A stretch of DNA of 64,000 bases from Cranoglanis bouderius (lineage: Eukaryota; Chordata; Actinopteri; Siluriformes; Cranoglanididae). Shown here piece by piece: positions 29,601 to 41,436 of this stretch. The position numbers were made by a program, and so were the translations under genes. Location of the stretch: NCBI GenBank assembly GCA_023630585.1, contig CM042560.1:3260001-3324000 (forward strand), written 5' to 3'. Position 1 is the stretch's first letter, and every line of letters starts with the position of its first letter. The notes beneath the pieces are model-generated. The model was not told where the DNA came from. It searched no databases and saw nothing but the letters and a program-made list of their open reading frames with translations.

Positions 29601-32600
29601 AGTTGCATACCACGCCGAATTAGTGTGCGGTTACCAGGGGTCACTTTGTTTACAGGAGTAGCCTACTATTTAGAACAATCATAGTGAGTTATTCAAAATG
29701 CAAGTGATTTAGAACGGCGTGTAAAATCTTTGCCACTGCTGAACTGAAGAAAGGTAGAGATGTCATGTTTTCTCAGTGACTACGTTTACATGCACATCAA
29801 ATTCCGTTTGAGGTCCATATTCGGGTTGCAGCCATATTCCGAATACGATGCTTATATGCGTGCAGGCTTCTGAATATTCCTGTATACGTGGTTGTTTTGA
29901 GTACGCCTGAGTTGCCATTCCTAAATACCTAGTCTGCGGCTAAGCACCTGTTAGCACCCACAATTCCTTGCGGACTGAGCATGCGTATACGTCTCCTTTC
30001 AGTGGATTTTCTGAATAGGGTGTTTGCATGCAAAAAATTTCCGATTAAACCAGGCATATTTCAGGGGTGGGAATCAGAATTTGGAGAATCAGCATATTGT
30101 CTTAACCTGCATTGGGCAATCGGATTGCAGCATTTAAATGACTCAGTACTAAATATAATAGTGCCAAAGTCTGATTAATATCGGAATACTTATGTGCATG
30201 TAGACATAGTCAGTGATGCTGCAACTCATCAAAGTCTAAAAAAACAGCATTTATATCGAATAATGACCACAAATATTGTGGAGTAACTTGTTTCACAATA
30301 TTAAACGTAACTATAAATGGATAAAAAGTATGACTTGTCGTTCTTTAATTAATGAAAATAGTTGGCAAATTGCTGTGGTATAAAGGAACACAAACATTTT
30401 GGCAGTTGCTGTTAATGGAAAATAATCAACTTTGGAGTGGTAACAGTGACTACACTTTGCAGCTTTGTCATTGATTATTTTCCTATAACAGCATGCCTCC
30501 CAATGCAAATCAAAGCCTTTATAAAACATCAGAAAACTTGTTGCTGCAGAAGACAACAGTGCCGTTCACTGAGACTGAATGACTTTCAGAAGGGAGCAAT
30601 CATTAAGAAAGAGGTGCTTGAGGTCGCCATTAAAAAAAGAATTACTCCAATTAACATTTACTTGGAATCCACATATGTTAGGCACTGTGACTTTCCTAAA
30701 TGAACAATGCATTTTTTTTTTTTTTTGCATGGATATATTGTCATTTGAACATGAAGTTTATTTGAAATTAATGTAAACACACTTTACACTTTTTTCAAAT
30801 CCAATGTGTGTGAGTGCAGAGTGAAAATCACACTGTATCGCTGTCCACTTATCGCAGCACTTTAAATATTTTATTTTAATATTCTTGTACTACTAATGCC
30901 ACTAATGTTGCAGATCTACTGTAACTGCGGCATTTCGCTTTTGACAATGCATCACTAATGTGATTTCATATGAATAATTCATACCTGATGATGGAGTTGT
31001 CATGGCCCAGTGTCACTATAGTCGCATCTGTGGCCTGCAGAGACATGAGTTTGGCCAGAGCCTTTGACGTCTTACTCTACAAAGACACAAAATAAATACT
31101 GAGTGTGCTGAACATTTTAATTTAATAGTAAAAAAATTAAAACGTATCCCCTTTTCTACAGAGCAGTAACAACAAAGCCACTTACATAATAAGCAATATC
31201 AATTCGAGCTCCAAAACATACGCGGGGCATTTTAGGATTTTGTTACTGATTAACCTAAGAAAACAAAATCCAGACTCAAGAACTGGATTTGTTTTCAAAA
31301 ATCACAGAGCCTATTTTATGACAGTGTCATATCTGGACCACGTGAAGGACGTGAGTGTGTAGCATGATGAGGCAGAGATAAGAGGGCATGACTTTAACCT
31401 CAGACAGATGCCAAACAGAGAGCGGTTTGGAGCAACTACCCACAGAAATCCAGGATGACTCAACCAAATATCACTGTTTCTTTACATTGCGCAATATAGA
31501 ATGTGTGAGTCTTATTGTTTTTACAGCTCTGACTAAGCTTCGGTATGTTGCTGTTACAAAGCGCAATCATTTGATATCAACTAACAATCATCAGTTATTA
31601 AAAGTATACCAAAACACAAAATCTACTCTCCCAAATTCCATACATTACTATTGCATACAGAAAATATAGTATCGTATTTACAAAGTAAGAAGCAATATTT
31701 AAACACATCTTGCATTATTACAGACATTTTCATAAATAGTCAGTCCCTCCAGGATTTAGCGATTTTGCGATCGCAGAAATGAACACAAAATCAAGCAGAC
31801 TCTGCGATATTCGGAGGAGCTTGCAATTTTTCAAATTACCGCAGATTTTGAGCAGATTTTGGCCCGGACGCATCATATGATCTCATCACAACATCACAAC
31901 GCGCATTCAGCCGAAGCCCTCTTCGATTCACGTGCGTCGAACATGAGTACAGCTAAAAGGTTTCATTTATCAACAAGCATCACTGTGAAAGACCGCGCAA
32001 AACAATCCTGCAATTGCAAATTTGCCAATTCAAGTAGTTTTCTGCCAAAAAAAACCACAAAAACTCTGCAAAAGCCACAGCAAAATCAAGTACCTTTGGC
32101 CGCAACAATCACAAAAATCTCAGCGAAATCCTGTACGGACTGAATAAAGAATAGCTATGGAAAAATTATTACAACAATCCACTGATGCACATCATACACT
32201 CATATGTATTAAAGTAAGTTATACATAATATGCATCTACTGTAGTTTAATTACCATATTTCTGTTCATATCGATTTTACAGCTTATTTGTATGGATTAAC
32301 CTCTTTTCTATACCACTAACTAATTCACAGGCAGACGCGCCACACAAACAGCAATAAGTCATTGTTTATTAATTTTTGGCTGTAGTAAAGTTTAGTGAGT
32401 AACTGTTGCTGCAGTGAAGCGTTTCTGTAAAAAGAATTTTATTGAACATTTTTGGAAGGAGTCCCATGTGTCCACACTTTATACACTTTTAAGTTAAATT
32501 TTAAATTCAGCTTACTTCCTTAAAGACTGACAGAATTAATCTAATGTCCAACCCTAACTTCCAACCCATCAAACACAATATCAACATCAGCAGTTCAACT

Positions 32601-35600
32601 GTAGCCAGATTTAGCAGGAAAACCGTGGCCTGGTAAAACTGACTGAAACAGCTGTGTGTCAGAGCTTGGCATGTGTGCTGTATTTTGGTGTGAAATAAGG
32701 CAATCTTCTGAGGTCTACAAACAACCAAAGCTTCAGTTTTACTACTTAAAAATATTATTTAATATTTATACTACCTTCATTTCTGACCTACTACGATTTC
32801 CCTTTTAGCAGATTTATACAGCAGAGCAACTTATATATATAATCTTTTTTCTTCTTTGTGTAAATATGTAATCTCTTTTTACTTTTTCAGCTCAAACTCA
32901 TCTCAGTGACAGGGCTTCCAGAAGTTTTATGAAATTTCATTTTACCTTGGCAATGTGCTCCAGCCAGCGTCCAAGGGCAATGAAAACAAACAGCATGGGA
33001 GGCGTGTCGAAAAAAGTGACCGGACTTTGCTTGGCCCTTTCGCTCATGGCTACAATCAGCACCACACAGGAGTAAACGTACGCAATGGTGGTGGCCAGAA
33101 CGATGAGCACGTCCATGTTGGCCACGCCGTGCCTCAGAGAACGGTAGGCTTGGATATAGAAGTATCGACCTCCAAAGATCTGACAGAGGCGGAGACAGAA
33201 AGACGGACAGAGTCGAAATGAGGAAAATTAGATTGGTATGGTACATTAAGATTAAACCCTTTAGTAACTTATATTGTATTCATAACAATTTCAAGTAACT
33301 GTATGTTAGTAATTGTATGTGTGTTTATAATTAAACTCAACAGAGCTTTAAAATTATGTATATTTCATTTAGATTTTTATACCACAGCGCTGTTGAAATC
33401 TCAAATCTGATTGGTCAGAAGGACAAAATACAGAAATGTGCACTGCCAAGCTAAAGTTTTTGAAAACTTAAAAATCCAAATGACATGACATAGTTGAATT
33501 AGGAAATATTTGTGGTTTGTTCTTTTATTAAAAATACAATAATAGGAATATATACATATATATTTTAAAAGGCCTGGAGTTTTATCACATATTACTTTTA
33601 CAATCTTTCTTTTCTATGGGCTTGATTGGTTTACCCTTAAAGTGCACATACCTTTAATAAAACACTAATCTAATCTGCTTCTCAGTTCTCAAATGCAAAG
33701 ATTGAAGTCTTTGCCAGAACACTTGCTTAATATTTTTCCTTATCATTCTGTAGGAATAGCCGGGATTAAAACTGTAATAAAACTTTCGAGTGGCAGCGTG
33801 CATGTACTGTCCTCTTCGAGGATAGAAGCGAAGCATCACCTGGACCGGGGTACAAAGCAAGAAAAAGACCAGGTTGAGGAGCGAGAGTCCAGGCAGCACG
33901 TTCTGCATTTCTGGCATGGATCCTCCATGTTCTCCATGACGCTTGTCCATCACCATCATGTAGATCATCAGACCCATGACGGGGATCCCGAACAGCAGAT
34001 TGAACAGGAAAGACTGACGCCAACTGCAGGCGCAGGGTTTAACACGGCTGTAAACACACTATACATATGGCACACACTTGCCTCCCCTATGTACTGATGA
34101 TCTATTTTAGCACGTTATTACTATAGATACATGCCCAACACATTGTCAGTGGAGAAGGATCTCATACAGGTGCTCGTTTTGTGCATTTGACTCATTATTG
34201 TGGTAATATCACTGCATTTTAAAATAGATATAATTGCTGTGAAAACAGATACTTGCAGTCGTATCTCCTTCTGGTGATCCAAGCCATCATTTTTCCTTAG
34301 GGCATCATTCTTTATCAAGGACACACCAAACCCAAGGCCCTAAACCGCAGAAAGAAAGTAGTGACATATGAAAATCTGATATATGGCTGTAAATCCCTTT
34401 AGATGACGGTGTGACTGAATTTGTATTTTTTTTTTAATTTTTTTTTTTTTGTTGCTGCTTATAACATACTTTAACACCTCTGTATTAAACTGTAAATAAC
34501 AATAAATATAGTTTGCCAAAACATTGTGCTTTATTCCCTTCTTAATCTTATCTAAGCCATCTTCCTGGGTACAGATCATGCTGGGTAGTTTAACAAACAG
34601 TCAGTCTGCCTAGAGATATCTAAAAGTTCACTAGCTGATTACATCACACAGAGAATTTCAGGCTTTGATCAAGTTTTTGGATAGCCATGTGCCTCACTGG
34701 AGTGTACATAAACCCTTTCAGTTCAGTTTGTAATCAGATCTCAGCTATAAAAATGCTCACGATGCTTCCGCGCCACCGCCAGAATGAAATCTTTAAACGA
34801 AAGGGTTTTTACCCCCCACTTTTCATATTTTGGGGGTAATTAGACTTTAAAATGCTAGAACTTTACTTTTGGTTGAGATATATACAGTATTTCAGATCAT
34901 GAAAACTGATCAGCCATAACATTAAAACCACCTGCCTAATATTGTGTAGGTCCCCCTTGTGCCACCAAAACAGCTCTGACCCTTCGAGGCATGGACTCCA
35001 CAAGACCTCTGAAGGTGTGCTGTGGTATCTGGAACCAAGATCCTTTAAATCCTGTAAGTTGCGAGGTGGGGTCACCGTGGATCCAACAGATGCTTGATCG
35101 CACTGAGCCAGTCGTCTAGCCATCACAATCTGGCCCTTGTCAAAGTCACTCAGATCCTTACGTTTGCCCATTTTTCTTGCTTCCAACACATCAACTTTGA
35201 GAACTGACTGTTCACTTGATGCCTAATATAATCCACCCCTTGACAGGTGTCATTGTAACAAGATAATCAATGTTACTCACTTCACCTGTCAGTGGTTTTA
35301 ATGTTATGGCTGATCAGTATATAACACTTCTTAAATGAAAAAATAAAAATACTAAAAAAATAGTAATACATAACATGCATAACCTAAACAACATTAGCCT
35401 TAGCTGCTTTATTTCAGTCATTCATTTACTACATAAGAAGCATTTTTGTCCATCACTCACCCTGGTTCAAATCCACAACCCTAAACCCCATCATCAGACC
35501 ATTCATTTGTAAAAGGGCACTCAAGCACCTCTTAAATCAGTGCAGCCATTTTTCATCAGGGCAGTAATTACTACTGCAGGATCAAAGCCAAGGCCAGAAG

Positions 35601-38600
35601 ATACAAAGCAATCAAAGCTCTCATTTATTAAATTAGATGTAAAAAAAAAAAAAAAAAAAAAACAGAAATATCTCGGATAAACATTTGGATAAACAAATGG
35701 ATAAACATTTCTGACAAAATTCAGCACTCCTGTTTACCTCGATAACTCGGATAATGTCACGTGCCCCGACCACTTCGGGATCGAACTTAATGCGAGCCTT
35801 GTTGGTTGCCAAGGCAACAGTGGCCTCCAGAATGCCATTTGTTCTGTGGAGTTCGGTTTCGATGTTATGGACACAAGAAGCACATGTCATGCCAGTCACC
35901 TGGTGACACAACGAGTACAGATCAGCACCAGGAGCACATACAGCACATCAGTGATAATAACCATAATAACCCTTATAAAACTATAATTGTGGCCCTTTCT
36001 GAAGGGAACTCTGGGGCATGTCCATGTGAGTGCAAAATTTTGCAAAAGGTTCTGAATGAAAATATTTAAAGGTACCTTTATTTAACAACGTATGTACACA
36101 AAATCAAAGTGGGTGCGTTCTGCAACTCAGCAAAAGAGCAACGACAGAATATTTATATCAAATTTAGAAAGGGAGATGCAAACTTTTGAACTATTGCTAT
36201 TTTTCGAACATCTTTTGCCAATTTTTCTTAGTCGTAACAATGAAAGAATATGTGAAGAAATCTAAAACACGAAATATCTCGTTGGAACGAAATAAAAGTC
36301 TTTGTCTTGTTGATTTTGTCCTATTTCTGCACTCAGTTTATAGTAACATAAACAGTAGACTCATTTACAAATACTGTAAATGATGATGTGTATCGGAATT
36401 GTTCACTAAATATTATTCTGTATAAATGATATGGGCAGTTAATAAACTTTTGTTCTAGCTAAATTATCCTTCTTTATATTCTACCGGATATCACCAACCC
36501 AGAATATTGGCTAAAATATCTAAGTGGAGATACAGATAAGATTTTCCCTTGTTGTCCTTACTACTACATACAAGTTACTACTTTTAAATGTAGGCTACTC
36601 TTAATATGACTCATACATGAAACTGGACTGCATTTAAAGCTAAATTTTAATTTATTGTTGTCACCATTTTTCGATTAAGAGTCAAATCTGGATGTTGTGA
36701 GCAAAGTGTCCACCATTTGATCCCTTTAGTCATGACCATTTAGAAGTACCCTTCAAAGTAATAGTGCATCAACATTTTAGTCTGGAATGACTACAGGTTT
36801 CAAAGTACTTGTTACAAATGTGATCATGAATTTTTTTGTCTTTTTTCTGAGCTCACTCCAGTCAGTCAAAATCCTGCACATAGGCATCCAATCAAATCCA
36901 CACTGAATTGTTTGGATCACACAATCAATCATCTGCACACAAGGACTGTATATTACTACCACACATCACATAATCTAGAATCGGTTCATTTATTTTTATT
37001 AGCGTGACGTCTTTCAGTGAATCGTTTACTTTTTAAATACTTTAGTATAGTTAAGTGTGTGCTTACACTTTTTACCTAAAATATTGATTAGCTACTTCCA
37101 CTTTTAAAAGAGAAAGATCGAATATTGAGTAAGATATTAAACTTTCGCTTTAGTATAATTTTTCTGTGCACAATTCACATAATAACACATAATAACACAT
37201 AATAACATAACATAACAGCCCAAGCTCACAGAAAGGTCCAGAAGGCCGTTGCTGACTGCACCCTCGTCCATTAGAGAAGCTCCAAATCCCAGTCCAGTGA
37301 TGAGTTTAACTATCTGCGCTGAATCCACATATTCTGGGTCATACCTGATTTCAGCTTTACCTGCCATCAGGGCTACGAGGACAGATTTGATACCTATACA
37401 CATAAACATAGCTTTACATGAAACATCAAACACAATAGAAAAAGCACACCATACACATTAACACACATTAACAACACATTGACATAATGGGACGTATTAT
37501 CATAATAACACATTAACACACCTTTATGCTTGTGCAGCTTTCTCTCGATGTTGGCCACACATGAAGCGCAGGTCATCCCCGTGACCCGGAGAAAACATTT
37601 CTGTGTCCTTTCCTCTTCAGGAACCTCAATTCTTGTTGAACTGGCTGAGGATTTGGGGGTCTGGGGCGTAGTTCTTGGTGGAGTCGTGTTCTTGAGGTGT
37701 GAGGATGTGCTTTTTTGTGAAGTTTGTCTACTGTGTAAGACGTCATTAAGGCCAGAATCTTAGATGGAGAGACAGAAACAGTAAACAGTGAATGGTATAC
37801 AGAAATATATCATCAGTAGCAGTCATCAGTGAATGATGTAAGGAATAAAACACATGGGGGTGTGCTGTTATAGGAAATATTAATATTGTGGAACGTCCAC
37901 AAAACATGTTAGTTCCTGTTATCACTTATATTATAGCTGTACCAGCTTCTCTTTTTCTCTTGAAGTTAATAAGACAAGAAAATGTTACCAAGAAACTGTA
38001 AACCACAAATCCGCCTGTCCTGAAGACTCTCCCGTATCATAACATTTACAGCTTTAACTCTGACTGTTCAGAGTTCCCCTTCCCCCTTACGTTTATGAGC
38101 ATTCGCTTTATAAGTCTCAATATAGAAACAATGACGTATTAGAATGAGAGCATTAATATAAACCTATGATTTACCTTTCAGCCAGAACTACTGTCAGAGT
38201 TGCTGGTTTTTAAATTAAGAAAATTAATCAACGCCTTCTGACCAATCAGAATCGAGAATTCAACCGTACTGTTGTATACATCATAACTACTTAACTGCTA
38301 ATATACTACATACTAGTATAACTAATAATATACTACCTACAAACGCCACAGGTAGAACTTATAACAAATAATAATAACAACTTGCAAGCGTTAAACTGAG
38401 CAGAATGTCATTTCTGTATCTCTTAACTAAAGTGCTACAGTCATGCTGAGTACTGATACTAATGGCTGCTGAAACATAAAGCATGAATTAGACAGAGGGA
38501 GAAAAAAAAAGTAATATAAGCCCTCTATAATCCGCTTAGCTGTTCATTCTCAATCCTGGCACTTGCATTACTATTTAAAGGTTGCTAAGTCTGGTTCTGA

Positions 38601-41380
38601 GTCATTCAAATTCACTACTGAAAAGTTTCTTGTTATTCTTCAATGCCCACTTTCTGACGGTTACCAGAGAAACACAGCGTCTTAAGATCCTGATCATTTA
38701 GTGCACATAAGATTATCAGATGAGGTTCACTTCCACACAGTGGCTATTTTTCCCTTTTTCCCCCCTTATGGCAGTTCCAGCTCAATGGACTTTATCCATT
38801 TAATATTTTCTGATTCTTAAATCATGTGAGTTTTAGCCCCTGCATAATAGCTAGAAATAAATCAGGAAAAAGTATCTGAGAGATTAGAGTGCCTGGCCAT
38901 GGACTTTAAAATCCAACATTTACAGAGTTTGCCTATGGGAAATGTTTACTTTGACTCCTTTATGTTGCCTTGACTTTTTACACAGCTCCACACAGGCCTA
39001 ATCAATCACGTCATAAGTCAGGTGAAGTAAACTGCAACGATTAGCAGTGAAATTTAGGAAAGTTCATGAATATAACTTAAAATTCAGTCAGGTTAGCACA
39101 TCCTAATTAGCTGGCTAGCTTAAGCAGAAAAGATTATGAATATGACCTAAATTGCTGTCAGAAATCATTAGGTGAGTTCATGTTAGCTAGCTGGCTAGTT
39201 TTAGTAGTGAAGATTAATTTCTCTTTATTACTCTTAGAAAATTTAATAGTGAAGATTGTGGACATTTCTAAATGAATTAAATATCAGGTCAGGTTAGTTC
39301 ATGTTAGTTAGCTGGCTAGTTTTAACTGTTAGGTAAGTTCATGTTACCTAGCTTTCTAGCTTTAGTAGTGAATATTTTAGCAGTGTATATATATATATAT
39401 ATATATTCTTAAATGTAACTTAAAAATCCTGTCAGAAATCCAATTAGGTTAGCTCATGTTAACTAGCTGGCTAGCTCTGGAAGTGAAAATTGTGTACATT
39501 TGTAAATATGACTTAAACATCCTGACAAATACTGTCAGGTTAGTTCACAATAGATTGTTGGCTAGTACTGAAGATTGTTTACATTCGAAAATATGACTTG
39601 TTCTGTCAGAACTTGTTAGTCTACTTAATGTTTGCTTGCTGGATAGCATCAGCAGTGAACATGATTAACATTTGTAAATATGACTTATATATCCCATGTT
39701 AGCTTGTTGGCTAGTTTTAACAGTGAAGATTGTGTACATTTGTAAAATATGTCATAAAATTCCTGTCGGAAATTGCTGGACTACTTAATGTTAGCTCACT
39801 GTCTAATTTTAAAAGTGAAAATGATTAACATCATATAAAAGTTGTGTTAGTCAGGTTAGGTCATGTTAGCATCAGTCAGGTTAGCTCTTCTTAACTAGCT
39901 GGCTAGCTTTAGCCATGAGTATTGTGTACATTTGTAAATATGGCTTAAAAATCCTGTCAGAAGTTCAAAGCACTTACTGAAGCTGAATGAATGAACGAAT
40001 TAATTAATTATTTTTTAAAAATACAGTTGTGAATGCAGATCCTCCAGTATGCTACACCATGACTGTAGGTTTGATATGTGTGCACACTTCACCTTGTTCA
40101 ACGGACGCCTCAAAGCCCATGTCCTCAATGGCGTCCCTGAGTTCTGCAGGACGGGTCACTCTGGGGTCAAATGTAATTATTCCCTTCTGTTCCTTTAGAT
40201 AAACTGAGATAGCATGCACACCAGTTCTCTGGGATATAACTTCCTCTATGGACTGCACACAAGAGTTACATGTCATGCCTTTAATTATAATCATCACTTT
40301 CTGGAGTGAAGCGCTGTCCGTGGAATGAAACCCAGATCTTTGAGAGTGCACAAACCCATTAGTCCTGGAAATATGTTCCTGGAATTCTGGAGTTACTCTA
40401 AAATTCCCAAAAGGAAGTTCCTCTATTACTGCTTTGATTGTGACCAAGGTAACCAGAGACAGATCATATTTCAAATCCACACTTCTGCTTTCCAAAGACA
40501 CCGACACACCCTGGACACCTAGCATTCCAGATAAGCTCTCTGTAATATTTTTCACACACGACCCACAATGCATCCCTTCCACACCAAAGCTCGCCTCCAC
40601 CCATTCGGATTGTGCCACCTTCGGAAAAATATAGCTTGGGTCTGTCTGATTGAGACAGGCATCAAAGCCCATGTCTTGTATGTGTTCCTTTAGATCTTCT
40701 GGATTCACTTGCTTGGGGTTATACCATATAACGGCTTCCTTGTCACTTAAAGATACGTTTAAACCCTTAACCCCTTGCAGTGGTCCAATCCGGTCCTCGA
40801 TGGAGCGTACGCATGAGAGGCAGGTCATCCCTTCCACTCTGATCCTTACCAAGCTCCTTTCCTGAGCCAGTTCTCCAGGTTGAGGAGCATTTGTCACTTC
40901 TCTCACTCCATATCCCATCCCCTGAATCTCCTGTAGGATCTCTTTGGCCGTGACTGTAGATGGATGGTAGCCTACCCATGCTTGGCCACCAGACTGGGGA
41001 ATAAACACATCGGCTACTCCGCTGAGCAAAGAGAGACGTGTCTGGAGGGTGCGAGTGCTTTCTGGGCAGGAAGGGCCGCTAGTTAGAGTTAGAGTTAGCT
41101 GAGAAATGTGGCCAACATTTGGTCGAAGTTCACTGAGACTTCCTGCCATATAGGCAAGATTATCGAAGGCGTGATTGTTGGAGACTCCTGTCTCACACGG
41201 ACCTCCATTTTCCTAAAGACAAGGAGTCGTGATTAAAACCAATTTGTGCATTTTACAGCCCAAAAAATGTATAGATGCCTCTCTTGTGGCAAGACCTGCA
41301 CAGTGGGAGACCAATGAACCTAAATGAACTGAACTAAATGAACTCTGGAGCTGAATGGAAATCCCACTGCAGACTAATCA

Positions 41381-41436
<56 letters not shown>

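Noticed and set aside
31741..32142. An 8-bp target duplication for the hAT-like MITE
   Set aside because: The flanking octamers TAAATAGT and AATAAAGA do not match, so it is not claimed.
34251..34256. GT donor CAA|GTATCT for atp7b exon 6
   Set aside because: It gives phase 0, which cannot join exon 7 in frame; the GC donor two bases away does.
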